Both the position numbers and the translations under genes were made by a program. A DNA stretch of 64,000 nucleotides from Plantactinospora sp. KBS50 (GTDB lineage: Bacteria > Actinomycetota > Actinomycetes > Mycobacteriales > Micromonosporaceae), in NCBI RefSeq assembly GCF_002285795.1, contig NZ_CP022961.1:4964001-5028000 (forward strand). The letters run 5' to 3'. How positions within the stretch are numbered: position 1 is the stretch's first letter; the number at the start of each line of letters is the position of its first letter. Below, piece after piece: positions 1 to 9,565 of the stretch. The notes below the pieces were generated by a model that had not been told where the DNA came from, did no database searches, and saw only the letters and a list, made by a program, of their open reading frames with translations.

Positions 1-1
1 C

Positions 2-874
2 CTGACCAACCGGCGGGCCGTCGTCACCGGCGGGTCCTCGGGGATCGGCGTCGAGACCGCCCGCGCGCTCGCCGCCGCCGGGGCCGACGTCACCCTCGCC
101 GTCCGCAACATCGACGCCGGCCTGCGGGCCGCCGCGGACATCACCGGCAGCACCGGCAACGACCGGATCCTGGTCACCCCGCTCGACCTCACCGACCTGG
201 GCTCGGTGACCCGGTTCGTGCGCGCCTGGGACGGTCCCCTGCACATGCTTGTCAACAACGCCGGCATCATGGCCGCGCCGGAGCTGCGCACCGAGCAGGG
301 CTGGGAGATGCAGTTCGCCACCAACCACCTCGGCCACTTCGCCCTGGCCACCGGGTTGCACCGGGCGCTGGCCGTCGCCGAGGGCGGGCGGATCGTGTCG
401 GTGAGTTCCGCCGCCCACCTCCGCTCGCCCGTGGTGTTCGAGGACATCCACTTCCGGCAGCGGCCGTACGAGCCGTGGTTGGCCTACGGCCAGTCCAAGA
501 CGGCGAACGTGCTCTTCGCCGTGGCGGCCACCCGGCGGTGGGCGCAGGACGGCGTGCTGACCAACGCCCTCATGCCGGGGGCGATCCAGACGAACCTCCA
601 GCGCTACGTCACCGAGGAGGAACTCGCCCAGCTCCGCTCCGGCAGCGGCGGTGCCGCCGCGCCGAGCTGGAAGACCGTCGAGCAGGGCGCGGCAACCTCG
701 GTGCTGGTCGCCGCCTCGCCGCTGCTGGACGGGGTCGGCGGGCGGTACTTCGAGGACTGCCAGGAGGCCGGCCCCAACCAGCCGGGCAGCCGCACCGGCT
801 ACGCCCCGTACGCGCGGGACCCGGAGGCCGCCGAGCGGCTCTGGGAGGTCTCCGAGGCGTACCTGCGCGGCTGA
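2..874 (+). CDS. SDR family NAD(P)-dependent oxidoreductase, 5'-truncated by window edge
   Basis: The frame is open from base 2, so the start lies upstream; about 290 residues remain. This is a classical short-chain dehydrogenase: the Rossmann nucleotide site TGGSSGIG is near visible residue 9, NNAG near 85, and the catalytic YxxxK (YGQSK) near 162-166, preceded by the VSVSSAAH strand that carries the catalytic serine. The region after the active site (GAIQTNL) fits the retinol-dehydrogenase/WW-domain-oxidoreductase-like branch, but the substrate cannot be read from sequence. It ends convergently to the DUF4139 gene after a short GC-rich spacer containing a run of accggc units. Function is assigned to family only. 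Confidence 0.9.
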   Translation: MTNRRAVVTGGSSGIGVETARALAAAGADVTLAVRNIDAGLRAAADITGSTGNDRILVTPLDLTDLGSVTRFVRAWDGPLHMLVNNAGIMAAPELRTEQGWEMQFATNHLGHFALATGLHRALAVAEGGRIVSVSSAAHLRSPVVFEDIHFRQRPYEPWLAYGQSKTANVLFAVAATRRWAQDGVLTNALMPGAIQTNLQRYVTEEELAQLRSGSGGAAAPSWKTVEQGAATSVLVAASPLLDGVGGRYFEDCQEAGPNQPGSRTGYAPYARDPEAAERLWEVSEAYLRG

Positions 875-951
875 CGGCACCGGCACCGGCACCGGCACCG
901 GGGGAGCCGACGCCCCGGGAAGCCGGGGCGCGGGGATCCGGGGCTCGGGCC

Positions 952-2522
952 CTACTCCCGCCAGCCGACCAGCTCGACCCCCTTGGCCTGCTCGACCCGG
1001 AACGCCACGGCCAGCCGCGCCGAGCCGCCGGGCTCCAGCCGCAGCCGCCAGGTCAGCTCGCCCAGCTCGGTGCGCTGTGCGGGCTGCGGATCCAGCCGCG
1101 TCTCCCGCACCACGATGCCCTCGTCGCGGGAGACCGGCAGTTGGTCCAGCACGGTGACGTCCACCGGCCGGGGGGTGTGGTTGGTGACGGTGATGCCGTA
1201 CTCGACCTCCCGGCGCCGGGTCGAGCCGAGGGTGGCCTTGCTGGCACCGCGGCGGACCAGCTCGCGCTCCACCCGGACCCGGTCGTCCAGGCCGAGGGCC
1301 AGCTCCAGCTCCTCGCCCGGCGCCCAGGTCCGCAGCGGGGTGTTGGTGACGAAGTCCGGACCGTGGAAGACCGCCGCCCGGCCCGGCAGCAGGGTGTGCG
1401 GGGAGGTGTTGGTCACGGTGGCCCGCAGGTACGCCTCGGGCGCCCGTACCGGTGCCGTCACGTGGTCCAGCCGGGCCGGCAGGTCGAAGGCCGCCACGAC
1501 CGCGCGGTGGCTGCTGCCGTCGGCCGGTACCGCGACCGCCCGCGCCGGCCGGTAGGTGGCCGACACGGCCCCTGCTCCATCGTGGCGACGCCCTGCTTGA
1601 GCCGCGGCGCGGCCTCGGCCGCCGATCCGCCCGCGCCGCGGGCGGCGGCCATCGGCATCATCGGGGCGGCATGCCCGGGCGAACGGGGCGGCGGGGGCAC
1701 CGGCCGCACGCGGTCCAGGTACCAGGGCGTCAGCTCGGGTACGGCCGCCGAGGCCGCCGGCCGGGCGGTGGACAGCCGCAGGTCGCACTCCGGCCAGTCC
1801 TCGCCGGTGTGCTGGCTGATCAGCCCGAACCAGGTCACCCCGACCGTCTCGTCGACCAGCCGCAGGTCGTACGCGGGTCGCCAGCCGGCGTCGCCGACCA
1901 GGTAGGTCAGCTCGATCTCCACCTCGCCGCCGGCCTCGTCGACAAGCACCGTGACGTCCGCCGCGAGCTGGTCCGGGCCGCGCTTGCCGGCCAGCGCCTG
2001 CAGCGCCCGGTCCACCGCGGCGATCTCCTCGTCCAGCTCGACCCGGCGCCGGGCGAGCTGCCGCATCCGCTCGCGGGCGCCGGTGCTCTGCTCGGCGATC
2101 GCGTCCGAGAAGGCCGCCAGGTCCGCGGCGGCGGCGTCGCCCGCGGCCAGTGCCCGGGCGTACGTGCCGGCGGCCCGCTCGGCCACCCCGGCCAGGAAGG
2201 TGTCCCGGCGCTGCTGCACCTCGTCGGCGTCGATCAGCCCGGCCTGCTCCTCGGCCAGGTCGCTCCGGCGGCGGGTCAGCTCGACGACCTCCTCGTCGGT
2301 GCTGCGCGGCGCCCGCAGGGCGCTCGTGTCGACACCGAGCACGGTGGCCGGACCGCGCCCGCTGACCCGCAGCGAGTCCGGGTTCGCCCCGGCCGGCAGC
2401 GGAGCGACCCGGATCCGGTGCTCGCCGGCCGGCAGCGTGGCCCGGCCGCGCCGGGTCACCCGGGCCTGGTCCGGGAAGACGGTGACGGCGACAACGGACG
2501 CGTCGATCGGTTCGGGCTCCAC
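952..2522 (-). CDS. MuiA-like DUF4139 protein, apparent frameshift
   Basis: Two overlapping minus-strand frames together give one roughly 523-residue protein. The N-terminal part (from a GTG at 2522) has the DUF4140-like start VTVFPDQARVTRRG, a central coiled coil (EEVVELTRRRSDLAEEQ onward) and the DUF4139 core (VEIELTYLVGDAGWRPAYDL). The C-terminal part in the next frame completes the beta-rich DUF4139 domain (VTNHTPRPVDVTVLDQLPVS). The frame changes at a four-base C run (1569-1572 on +); one extra base there joins MEQG to AVSATYR. MuiA-family proteins are poorly understood envelope-associated factors; the name mucoidy inhibitor A comes from enteric bacteria and may not describe the role here. 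The frame break is probably a missed base. Confidence 0.75.
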
Positions 2523-2586
2523 CGCCGGAAGCCTAGCCGGGGCGGACCAGCCGCACCGGCCCGCACGGTTCGGTGCGGGGACGCGC

Positions 2587-2991
2587 TCAGCCGGCCAGGA
2601 ACGAGAACCGGACCTGCCGGCTCGGGTTGTCGCCGTTGGGGTCGACCAGGCAGATCGACTGCCAGGTGCCCAGCGCCAGCTCACCGTCGAGCACCGGCAC
2701 CGAGGCGTACGGCGGGATGAAGGCCGGCAGGACGTGGTCCCGGCCGTGTCCGGGCGACCCGTGCCGGTGCCGCCAGCGCTGGTCGGTCGGCAGCAGGTCG
2801 TTCAGGGCGGTGATCAGGTCCTCGTCCGAGCCGGCGCCGGTCTCGATCAGCGCCACGCCGGCGGTGGCGTGCGGGACGAAGACGTGCAGCAGCCCGTCGC
2901 CCTGGCCGGCGACGAACCGCCGCGCCTCGCCGGTGATGTCCCGCACGGTCGGCCGGGAACCCGTCTTGATCGTGATCACGTCGGTCCGCAT
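2587..2991 (-). CDS. YjbQ family protein (UPF0047)
   Basis: A 134-residue protein, the usual length for the family. Diagnostic motifs are the central HATAGVALIE and the C-terminal half with ALGTWQSICLVDPNG and RQVRFSFLAG. YjbQ proteins are compact trimers linked by genetic complementation to weak thiamine-phosphate-synthase activity; the true physiological role is unsettled. The start is set at the ATG at 2991 (MRTDVITIKT), because the family begins at this beta strand and the upstream extension has no counterpart. It is divergent from aceE, sharing a 200-bp intergenic region. Confidence 0.85.
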   Translation of the reverse strand: MRTDVITIKTGSRPTVRDITGEARRFVAGQGDGLLHVFVPHATAGVALIETGAGSDEDLITALNDLLPTDQRWRHRHGSPGHGRDHVLPAFIPPYASVPVLDGELALGTWQSICLVDPNGDNPSRQVRFSFLAG

Positions 2992-3191
2992 GGCTGACAG
3001 TGTCACCCGCCGGAGGCCCGTCGGCGGCCCGGGTGCCGCCGGAAGCGCCGACAATGGGTCCCTTCCTCCGGTTACCGACGAGTACGTGTGTCGCGCGTCG
3101 CGTCAAGGGCCGCTGGACGTGACGCGCCCGGGTGATCCGGGGCAGTATTGGCGGTAGAGACCTATCCCACACACCAACCGAGGGAACGCCT

Positions 3192-5966
3192 GTGGCAACG
3201 GAGCGCAAGCGCCCGGTGATCAGCGACGGCCTGCCGAGCCAGCTGCCGGACATCGACCCCGAAGAGACTTCGGAGTGGGTCGAGTCGCTGGACGGCGTCA
3301 TCGACGAGCGGGGAGCCAAGCGCGCCCGCTACGTGATGCTGCGCCTGCTGGAGCGGGCCCGGGAGCGCCAGGTCGGCGTCCCACCCCTGACCACCACGGA
3401 CTACATCAACACGATTCCGCCCGAGCGGGAGCCCTGGTTCCCCGGTGACGAACACGTCGAGCGGCGGATCCGGGCCTACATCCGGTGGAACGCCGCGATC
3501 ATGGTGCACCGGGCCCAGCGGCCCGAGATCGGCGCGGGTGGTCACATCTCGACCTACGCCAGCTCGGCATCGCTCTACGAGGTGGGCTTCAACCACTTCT
3601 TCCGGGGCAAGAACCACCCCGGCGGCGGCGACCAGATCTTCTACCAGGGGCACGGGTCGCCCGGCATGTACGCGCGGGCGTACGTGGAGGGTCGGCTCAG
3701 CGAGGACCAGCTCGACGGGTTCCGCCAGGAGCTGTCCCACCCGGGCGGCGGGCTGCCGTCCTACCCCCACCCGCGGCTGATGCCGGACTTCTGGGAGTTC
3801 CCCACCGTCTCGATGGGGCTCGGCGGGATCAACGCCATCTACCAGGCCCGGTTCAACCGCTACCTGCAGCACCGGGGCATCAAGGACACCTCCGACCAGC
3901 ACGTCTGGGCGTTCCTCGGCGACGGTGAGCTGGACGAACCGGAGACGCTGGGTGCGATCGGGGTGGCCGCCCGCGAGGAGCTGGACAACCTCACCTTCGT
4001 GGTCAACTGCAACCTTCAGCGCCTGGACGGCCCGGTACGGGGCAACGGCAAGGTGATCCAGGAGCTGGAGGCGTTCTTCCGGGGCGCCGGCTGGAACGTG
4101 ATCAAGGTGATCTGGGGCCGGGAGTGGGACCCGCTGCTGGCCGCGGACACCGACGGCGCGCTGGTCAACCTCATGAACGTGACCCCGGACGGCGACTACC
4201 AGACCTACAAGGCGGAGTCCGGGGCGTACGTGCGGGAGCACTTCTTCGGCCGCGACCCGCGGACCCGCAAGATGGTCGACCAGCTCTCCGACGAGGAGAT
4301 CTGGAACCTCAAGCGCGGCGGGCACGACTACCGCAAGCTGTACGCGGCGTACAAGGCGGCGGTGGAGCACACCGGGCAGCCGACGGTGATCCTGGCCAAG
4401 ACGATCAAGGGCTGGACGCTCGGCTCGCACTTCGAGGGCCGCAACGCCACGCACCAGATGAAGAAGCTGACGCTGGACGATCTGAAGACCTTCCGCGACC
4501 GGCTCTATCTGGACATCCCGGATTCGGCCCTGGAGGCCAACCCGTACCTGCCGCCGTACCACCGCCCGGGGAAGGACTCGGAGGAGTCCGCCTACCTCCA
4601 GGACCGGCGCTCCGCGCTCGGCGGCTACCTGCCCACCCGCGAGATCGCGCACCGGCCGCTGCCGATTCCCGAGTCGAAGCAGTTCGGGGACGTCAAGAAG
4701 GGCTCCGGCAAGCAGAAGATCGCCACCACGATGGCCTTCGTCCGGCTGCTCAAGGACCTGATGAAGGACAAGGAGTTCGGCCGGCGCTGGGTGCCGATCA
4801 TCCCGGACGAGGCGCGCACCTTCGGGATGGACTCGCTGTTCCCGACGAAGAAGATCTATTCGCCGCACGGGCAGAACTACACGGCGGTCGACCGCGAGCT
4901 GTTCCTGTCGTACAAGGAGGACACCGCGGGCCAGATCCTGCACGAGGGGATCAACGAGGCCGGCTCGGTGGCCTCGTTCACCGCGGCCGGATCCTCGTAC
5001 GCCACGCACGGCGAGCCGATGATCCCGATCTACATCTTCTACTCGATGTTCGGGTTCCAGCGCACCGCCGACGGGCTGTGGGCCGCGGCCGACCAGATGA
5101 CCCGCGGGTTCCTGCTGGGCGCCACCGCGGGCCGCACCACGCTCAACGGTGAGGGTCTGCAACACGAGGACGGCCACTCGCAGCTCATCGCCGCGACGAA
5201 CCCCGCGGTGGTGGCCTACGACCCGGCGTTCGCGTTCGAGATCGCGCACATCGTCGAGGACGGCCTGCACCGGATGTACGGCGAGCAGCAGGAGAACGTC
5301 TTCTACTACCTCACCCTGTACAACGAGCCGATCCTGCAGCCGGCGGAGCCGGCGGACGTGGACGCGGAGGGCATCAAGCGGGGCATCCACCGGTACGCCC
5401 CGGCGCCCTCGGTCTCCGCGCCGGACGGGTCGGCCGGCGGCGAGGGTGGCACCCCGCCGCGGGCCAACATCCTGGCCAGCGGTACGGGCATGCAGTGGGC
5501 GCTGCGCGCCCAGGAGCTGCTGGCACAGGACTGGGGGGTGGCCGCCGACGTGTGGTCGGTGACCTCCTGGACCGAGCTGCGCCGGGACGCGGTGGAGTGC
5601 GAGGAGCAGAGCCTGCTCGAACCGGGCACCGAGCCGCGGGTGCCGTACGTGACGGCCAAGCTGGCCGACGCGCAGGGCCCGAAGATCGCGGTCAGCGACT
5701 GGATGCGGGCCGTACCGGACCTGATCGCGCGCTGGGTACCGGGCCGCTACACCTCGCTCGGTACGGACGGGTTCGGCCTGTCGGACACCCGGCACGCGCT
5801 GCGCCGGCACTTCCACGTGGACGCCGAGTCGATCGCCGTGGCGACGCTGCGGCAGCTCGCGCTCGACGGCGCGGTGCCGGCCGCGGTGGCGGCCGAGGCC
5901 GCCAAGAAGTACGCGATCGAGGACGTCACGGCGGCTCCCGTCGGGGAGACCGGCGGCGACTCCTGA
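3192..5966 (+). CDS. aceE: Pyruvate dehydrogenase E1 component, homodimeric type
   Basis: A 924-residue thiamine-diphosphate enzyme that decarboxylates pyruvate and passes the acetyl group to the lipoyl E2 of the pyruvate dehydrogenase complex, making acetyl-CoA. The thiamine site [13 protein letters not shown] followed by [14 protein letters not shown] lies near residues 243-280, and the strongly conserved [11 protein letters not shown] and [10 protein letters not shown] segments are present. The GTG at 3192 is chosen because gaggga (3180-3185) sits at the right distance and the protein then starts [19 protein letters not shown], as in actinobacterial AceE. A G/C-rich insert (residues ~735-755, [12 protein letters not shown]) is probably a surface loop. 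In mycobacteria aceE sits directly before the PucR-fabD locus; here about 10 kb separates them. Confidence 0.97.
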   Translation: MATERKRPVISDGLPSQLPDIDPEETSEWVESLDGVIDERGAKRARYVMLRLLERARERQVGVPPLTTTDYINTIPPEREPWFPGDEHVERRIRAYIRWNAAIMVHRAQRPEIGAGGHISTYASSASLYEVGFNHFFRGKNHPGGGDQIFYQGHGSPGMYARAYVEGRLSEDQLDGFRQELSHPGGGLPSYPHPRLMPDFWEFPTVSMGLGGINAIYQARFNRYLQHRGIKDTSDQHVWAFLGDGELDEPETLGAIGVAAREELDNLTFVVNCNLQRLDGPVRGNGKVIQELEAFFRGAGWNVIKVIWGREWDPLLAADTDGALVNLMNVTPDGDYQTYKAESGAYVREHFFGRDPRTRKMVDQLSDEEIWNLKRGGHDYRKLYAAYKAAVEHTGQPTVILAKTIKGWTLGSHFEGRNATHQMKKLTLDDLKTFRDRLYLDIPDSALEANPYLPPYHRPGKDSEESAYLQDRRSALGGYLPTREIAHRPLPIPESKQFGDVKKGSGKQKIATTMAFVRLLKDLMKDKEFGRRWVPIIPDEARTFGMDSLFPTKKIYSPHGQNYTAVDRELFLSYKEDTAGQILHEGINEAGSVASFTAAGSSYATHGEPMIPIYIFYSMFGFQRTADGLWAAADQMTRGFLLGATAGRTTLNGEGLQHEDGHSQLIAATNPAVVAYDPAFAFEIAHIVEDGLHRMYGEQQENVFYYLTLYNEPILQPAEPADVDAEGIKRGIHRYAPAPSVSAPDGSAGGEGGTPPRANILASGTGMQWALRAQELLAQDWGVAADVWSVTSWTELRRDAVECEEQSLLEPGTEPRVPYVTAKLADAQGPKIAVSDWMRAVPDLIARWVPGRYTSLGTDGFGLSDTRHALRRHFHVDAESIAVATLRQLALDGAVPAAVAAEAAKKYAIEDVTAAPVGETGGDS

Positions 5967-5972
5967 TTCCGC

Positions 5973-6010
5973 CCGGCCGGCCCGCGTTCTGCACGAACCG
6001 GGCCGGCCGG
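5973..6010 (+). terminator. Hairpin downstream of aceE
   Basis: A perfect 12-bp stem (5973-5984 with 5999-6010, ccggccggcccg paired to its complement) with a 14-base loop, starting 6 bases after the aceE stop. There is no U tract, as is usual in GC-rich actinobacteria. It could stop transcription from aceE. Confidence 0.6.
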
Positions 6011-6085
6011 AGCACCGCCGGCCGGAGCACCAGCCGTCGGAGCACCGCCGGCCGGAGCACCGCCGGTCGGACGCCGGCGGTCAGG
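6005..6085. repeat. Degenerate 15-bp repeat, ggagcaccgccggcc type
   Basis: About five imperfect copies of a 15-base unit (ggagcaccgccggcc, with variants such as ggagcaccagccgtc) fill the gap between aceE and the convergent SRPBCC gene. No gene is seen in this stretch. Confidence 0.7.
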
Positions 6086-6096
6086 GCACCGTTCGT

Positions 6097-6663
6097 TCAG
6101 CGGGCGAGCAGGCCCAGGCCGGCGTCGCCGTGCTCCTGCGCTCCGGCGCCCAGACCGGCCATCGCGTCGGCGGTGGAGCCCGCACCGACCCCGGCACCGA
6201 CCCCGACTCCGACCGGGGCCAGCTCGGTGCCGGCCAGGCTGGTCAAGCGGGCGAGTGAACCCTCCAGGTCGGCGCCCACCTTGCGCATTCCCAGCCGCAG
6301 CAGCGCGCCACTGACCTTGCCGGCCGGCCAGCGGACCACGATGAGCCGGGCGGACGTACCCTCGGGTTCCTCGCTGAGCTGCACGTAGACCTCGGTCCGG
6401 GCCTCCGCGCGGGCGCCCGCCCCCTTGGCCCGCTCGCGCCAGCCGATCAGCGTCGGCGGCTGGTAGACGATGACCTCGGCCTCGTGGCTGGCCCCCCGAC
6501 CCGACGCGTACACCCGTTGCCGGCGGCCGTAGCCCTCGCCCGAGAGCACCTCGGCCTGCCGCACTCCGGCCAGCCACGAGGGCAGTTGCTCGGCCCGTTG
6601 GACCACGTCCCACACCGCCTCGATCGACGCCCGAACGTACGCGCTGCGCTCAACCAGGATCAT
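6097..6663 (-). CDS. SRPBCC family protein (polyketide cyclase/START-like)
   Basis: A 188-residue protein with the helix-grip pattern of SRPBCC ligand-binding proteins: VERSAYVRASIEAVWDVVQRAEQLPSWLAGV at the N-terminus (quoted in pieces: VERSAYVRASIEAVWDVV, then AEQLPSW), then alternating beta strands and a long C-terminal helix (LEGSLARLTSLA). The C-terminal tail is a Val/Gly/Ala low-complexity run (VGVGVGAGVGAG). The ATG at 6663 is preferred because an upstream ggagg (6675-6679) can serve it; an in-frame ATG at 6681 is possible. Such proteins bind hydrophobic ligands; no ligand is indicated. It is divergent from the beta-glucosidase gene. Confidence 0.8.
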   Translation of the reverse strand: MILVERSAYVRASIEAVWDVVQRAEQLPSWLAGVRQAEVLSGEGYGRRQRVYASGRGASHEAEVIVYQPPTLIGWRERAKGAGARAEARTEVYVQLSEEPEGTSARLIVVRWPAGKVSGALLRLGMRKVGADLEGSLARLTSLAGTELAPVGVGVGAGVGAGSTADAMAGLGAGAQEHGDAGLGLLAR

Positions 6664-6689
6664 TGTTCGTTCCGCCTCCACTGAGGACT

Positions 6690-6797
6690 CCGTGATTAAG
6701 CGATTTTATGCTCATTTAGGGTGCGAATCGGACAGCTTCCATCCGACACGCCGAGAAGATTAAAGTCCGAGCGACACTCACGTTTCTCGGAGGCCCG
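6690..6797 (+). promoter_or_regulatory. Divergent control region with inverted repeat before the GH1 gene
   Basis: This AT-richer stretch separates the SRPBCC gene from the beta-glucosidase. It holds a perfect inverted repeat, ccgaga a (6751-6757) and ttctcgg (6784-6790), with a 26-base spacer just before the ribosome site cggagg (6789-6793). It could be an operator pair or an mRNA hairpin overlapping the ribosome site. No -35/-10 pair could be assigned with confidence. Confidence 0.4.
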
Positions 6798-8224
6798 ATG
6801 ATCGTCCCGGCACCCATGCCGCCGTTCCCGCCCGGCTTCACCTGGGGGTCGCCACCGCCGCGTACCAGATCGAGGGCGCGACCTCCGCCGGCGGCCGTGG
6901 CCGCTCGATCTGGGACACCTTCACGGCACAGCCGGGCCGGATCGCCGACGGCAGCACCGGCGAGGTCGCCTGCGACCACTATCACCGGTACCCGCAGGAC
7001 GTGGCGCTGATGGCCGGGCTCGGCATCGGCGCGTACCGGTTCTCCATCGCCTGGCCGCGGATCCAGCCGGACGGCACCGGCCCGGCCCACCCGGACGGCC
7101 TGGGGTTCTACGACCGGCTGGTGGACGCGCTGCTGGAACACGGCATCGACCCGGTGGCCACGCTGTTCCACTGGGACCTGCCGCAGGCGCTGGAGGACCG
7201 GGGCGGCTGGCTGAACCGGGACACGGCGTACCGGTTCGCCGCTTACGCCGATCTGGTCGCGGCCCGGCTGGGCGACCGGATGAAGATGTGGATCACGCTC
7301 AACGAGCCGTTCGTGCACATGACCTTCGGGTACGGGCTGGGCGTGCACGCGCCCGGCCGGGCCGAACTGTTCGGCGCCTTCCCGGCGGCGCACCACCAGC
7401 TTCTCGGGCACGGCCTGGCCACCGCCGCGCTGCGGGCCCACGGCGACGTCCCGGTCGCGATCACCAACAACTACTCCCCGGTACGCCTGATCGGCCCGGA
7501 AGCCGGCGCCGGACCGGGTGACGCCGGACCGGGTGACGCCGGACCGGGTGACGCCGGACCGGGTGACGCCGAGCCGGGTGACGCCGAGCCGGGTGACGCC
7601 GACCGGGCCGCCGGCGAGGCGTACGACGCGCTGCACAACCGGCTGTTCACCGACCCGCTGTTCGGCCGCGGCTACCCCGACGCCCCCGGCGTCGACCCCG
7701 CGGTCGTGCACGACGGCGACCTGGCCGCCATCGCCGCACCGCTGTCCGCGCTCGGCGTCAACTACTACAACCCGACCGGGGTGCGGGCGCCCGGGGAGGG
7801 CTCGCCGCTGCCGTTCGAGCTGGTGCCGCTGGAGAGCTACCCGACCACCAGCTTCGGCTGGCCGGTCGTGCCGGACGGGCTGTACGACCTGCTCACCGGG
7901 TTACGCGACCGGTACGGCGCCGACCTGCCACCCGTGCTGGTCACCGAGAACGGCTGCGCGTACGACGACGAGGTGGATCCGGCCGGCCGGTGCGAGGACC
8001 CGGACCGGATCGCGTACCTCGACGGCCACCTGCGCGCGGTGGCCCGAGCGGTCGCCGACGGTGTGGACGTGCGCGGCTACTTCGTCTGGTCGCTGCTGGA
8101 CAACTTCGAGTGGGCCGAGGGCTACACGAAGCGGTTCGGCCTGGTGCACGTGGACTACGCCACCCAGGCCCGGACCCCGAAGTCGTCGTACGCCTGGTAC
8201 CGCGACCTGGTCGGGCGGTCGTGA
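6798..8224 (+). CDS. GH1 family beta-glucosidase, apparent frameshift
   Basis: A roughly 475-residue glycoside hydrolase family 1 enzyme, cytoplasmic (no signal peptide), expected to cleave beta-glucosides such as cellobiose. Visible motifs: FPPGFTWG, then after the frame break the YQIEGA region, YRFSIAWPRI, the acid/base site TLNEPF (nt ~7300), and the nucleophile site VTENG (nt ~7945), ending with the family signature DNFEWAEGYTKRFGL. The frame shifts within a five-G run at 6844-6848; one extra G restores WGVATAAYQIEGA. The start ATG 6798 follows cggagg (6789-6793). Six in-frame copies of a 15-bp unit (7511-7600) add a Gly-Pro-Gly-Asp-Ala repeat in a loop. It overlaps the MFS gene by four bases. 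Confidence 0.85.
7511..7600 (+). repeat. Six tandem 15-bp units inside the GH1 gene
   Basis: Four copies of ggaccgggtgacgcc (7511-7570) followed by two of gagccgggtgacgcc (7571-7600). The unit length is a multiple of three, so copy-number change keeps frame; it encodes (G/E)PGDA repeats in what should be a surface loop of the barrel. Confidence 0.95.
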
Positions 8225-9513
8225 CCGCCACCCGTCCGGACCTGCCGGCGCCGGCGGCCGGTCCCCTGCCTGCGGCGCTCGCCGAACCCGTCGCCCGGGT
8301 CCGCCGGCGCTGGATCGCCGGCATCTTCGCCGCGAACCTGGGCGTCTGGATGGCGTTCTTCACCCCCATCCAGATCCTGCTGCCGCAGCAGATCGAACGC
8401 ATCGACCCGACCCGCAAGGAGACCATGTTCGGGCTGGTCACCGGGCTGGGTGCGCTGGCCGCCGTGATCGCCAACCCGCTGGCCGGGGCGCTGTCGGACC
8501 GTACCTGCGTGCGGCTGTTCGGCCGGGAGCTGGGCCGCCGGCACGTCTGGACCGCCGGCGGCGCCCTGCTCGGCGCGACGGCGCTGGTGCTGCTGGCCGG
8601 CCAGCGCACGGTGCTGGGCGTGGCCCTCGGCTGGATCGCCGCGCAGATCTGCTTCAACGCGATGCTCGCCACGCTCACCGCCGCGATCCCCGACCGGGTG
8701 CCGATCACCCAGCGCGGCCGGGTCTCCGGCTGGATCGGCATCCCGCAGGCGCTCGGCCTGGTGGTCGGGGCGGTGCTGGTGACGGCGCTGGTGCACGGCA
8801 CCGGCGCCGGCTACCTGGTGATCGCCGCCGGCGTCCTGGTGCTGGCGTTGCCGTTCGCGCTGTTCACCGCGGACGACCCGCTGCCCCGGGCGCACCGGGC
8901 GGCGCTGCGCTGGCGGAGCCTGCTGCGCGAGATGTGGATCAGCCCGCGCCGGTACCCGGACTTCGCCTGGGCCTGGGGCACCCGGTTCCTGGTGCAGATG
9001 GGCAACGCGCTGGGCACGCTCTACCTGCTGTACTTCCTCACCGACGGGGTCGGGGTGGACGACCCGCAGGGCAAGCTGCTGCTGCTGATCCTGCTCTACA
9101 CCGCCGGCATGATGGCCACGGCCGTGGTGTCCGGCCGGCTCTCCGACGCCTCCGGCCGGCGCAAGGTGTACGTGATCGTCTCCGGCCTGGTGATGGCGGT
9201 GGCGGCGCTGCTGCTGGCCATCTGGCCGGTGTGGTCGGTCGCGGTGGTCGCGGCGCTGCTGCTCGGCGCCGGGTACGGGGTCTACCTCGCGGTCGACGCC
9301 GCGCTGATCACCCAGGTGCTGCCGCAGGCCACGGACCGGGCCAAGGACCTCGGTGTGATCAACATCGCGAACTCGGCGCCGCAGGTGCTCGGCCCGGCGA
9401 TGTCCGCGCCGATCGTGGTGTACCTGGGCGGCTACCCCACCCTGTACGTGGCCACCGCGGCGGTCACCGTGCTGGGCAGCGTGCTGGTGGTGCGGATCCG
9501 CTCGGTGCGGTGA
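8221..9513 (+). CDS. MFS transporter, probable sugar permease
   Basis: A 430-residue membrane protein with about 12 hydrophobic segments and the major-facilitator loop motif between segments 2 and 3 (NPLAGALSDRT) and its pseudo-repeat in the second half (VSGRLSDASGRRK). The GTG at 8221 overlaps the GH1 stop as GTGA, so translation is probably coupled and the two genes form an operon: a permease importing a glucoside or disaccharide and a beta-glucosidase to split it. Substrate is inferred from the neighbour only. The stop lies in the first unit of a 15-bp tandem repeat. Confidence 0.9.
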   Translation: MTATRPDLPAPAAGPLPAALAEPVARVRRRWIAGIFAANLGVWMAFFTPIQILLPQQIERIDPTRKETMFGLVTGLGALAAVIANPLAGALSDRTCVRLFGRELGRRHVWTAGGALLGATALVLLAGQRTVLGVALGWIAAQICFNAMLATLTAAIPDRVPITQRGRVSGWIGIPQALGLVVGAVLVTALVHGTGAGYLVIAAGVLVLALPFALFTADDPLPRAHRAALRWRSLLREMWISPRRYPDFAWAWGTRFLVQMGNALGTLYLLYFLTDGVGVDDPQGKLLLLILLYTAGMMATAVVSGRLSDASGRRKVYVIVSGLVMAVAALLLAIWPVWSVAVVAALLLGAGYGVYLAVDAALITQVLPQATDRAKDLGVINIANSAPQVLGPAMSAPIVVYLGGYPTLYVATAAVTVLGSVLVVRIRSVR

Positions 9514-9560
9514 CGCTCGGTGCGGTGACGCGCGGTGCGGTGACGGGCGGTGCGGTGCCG
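9501..9560. repeat. Four 15-bp units spanning the MFS stop codon
   Basis: Units ctcggtgcggtgacg (9501-9515, 9516-9530), cgcggtgcggtgacg (9531-9545) and ggcggtgcggtgccg (9546-9560). The first unit contains the last codons and TGA of the MFS gene, so the following copies echo the gene end downstream. Confidence 0.9.
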
Positions 9561-9565
9561 CGCGC

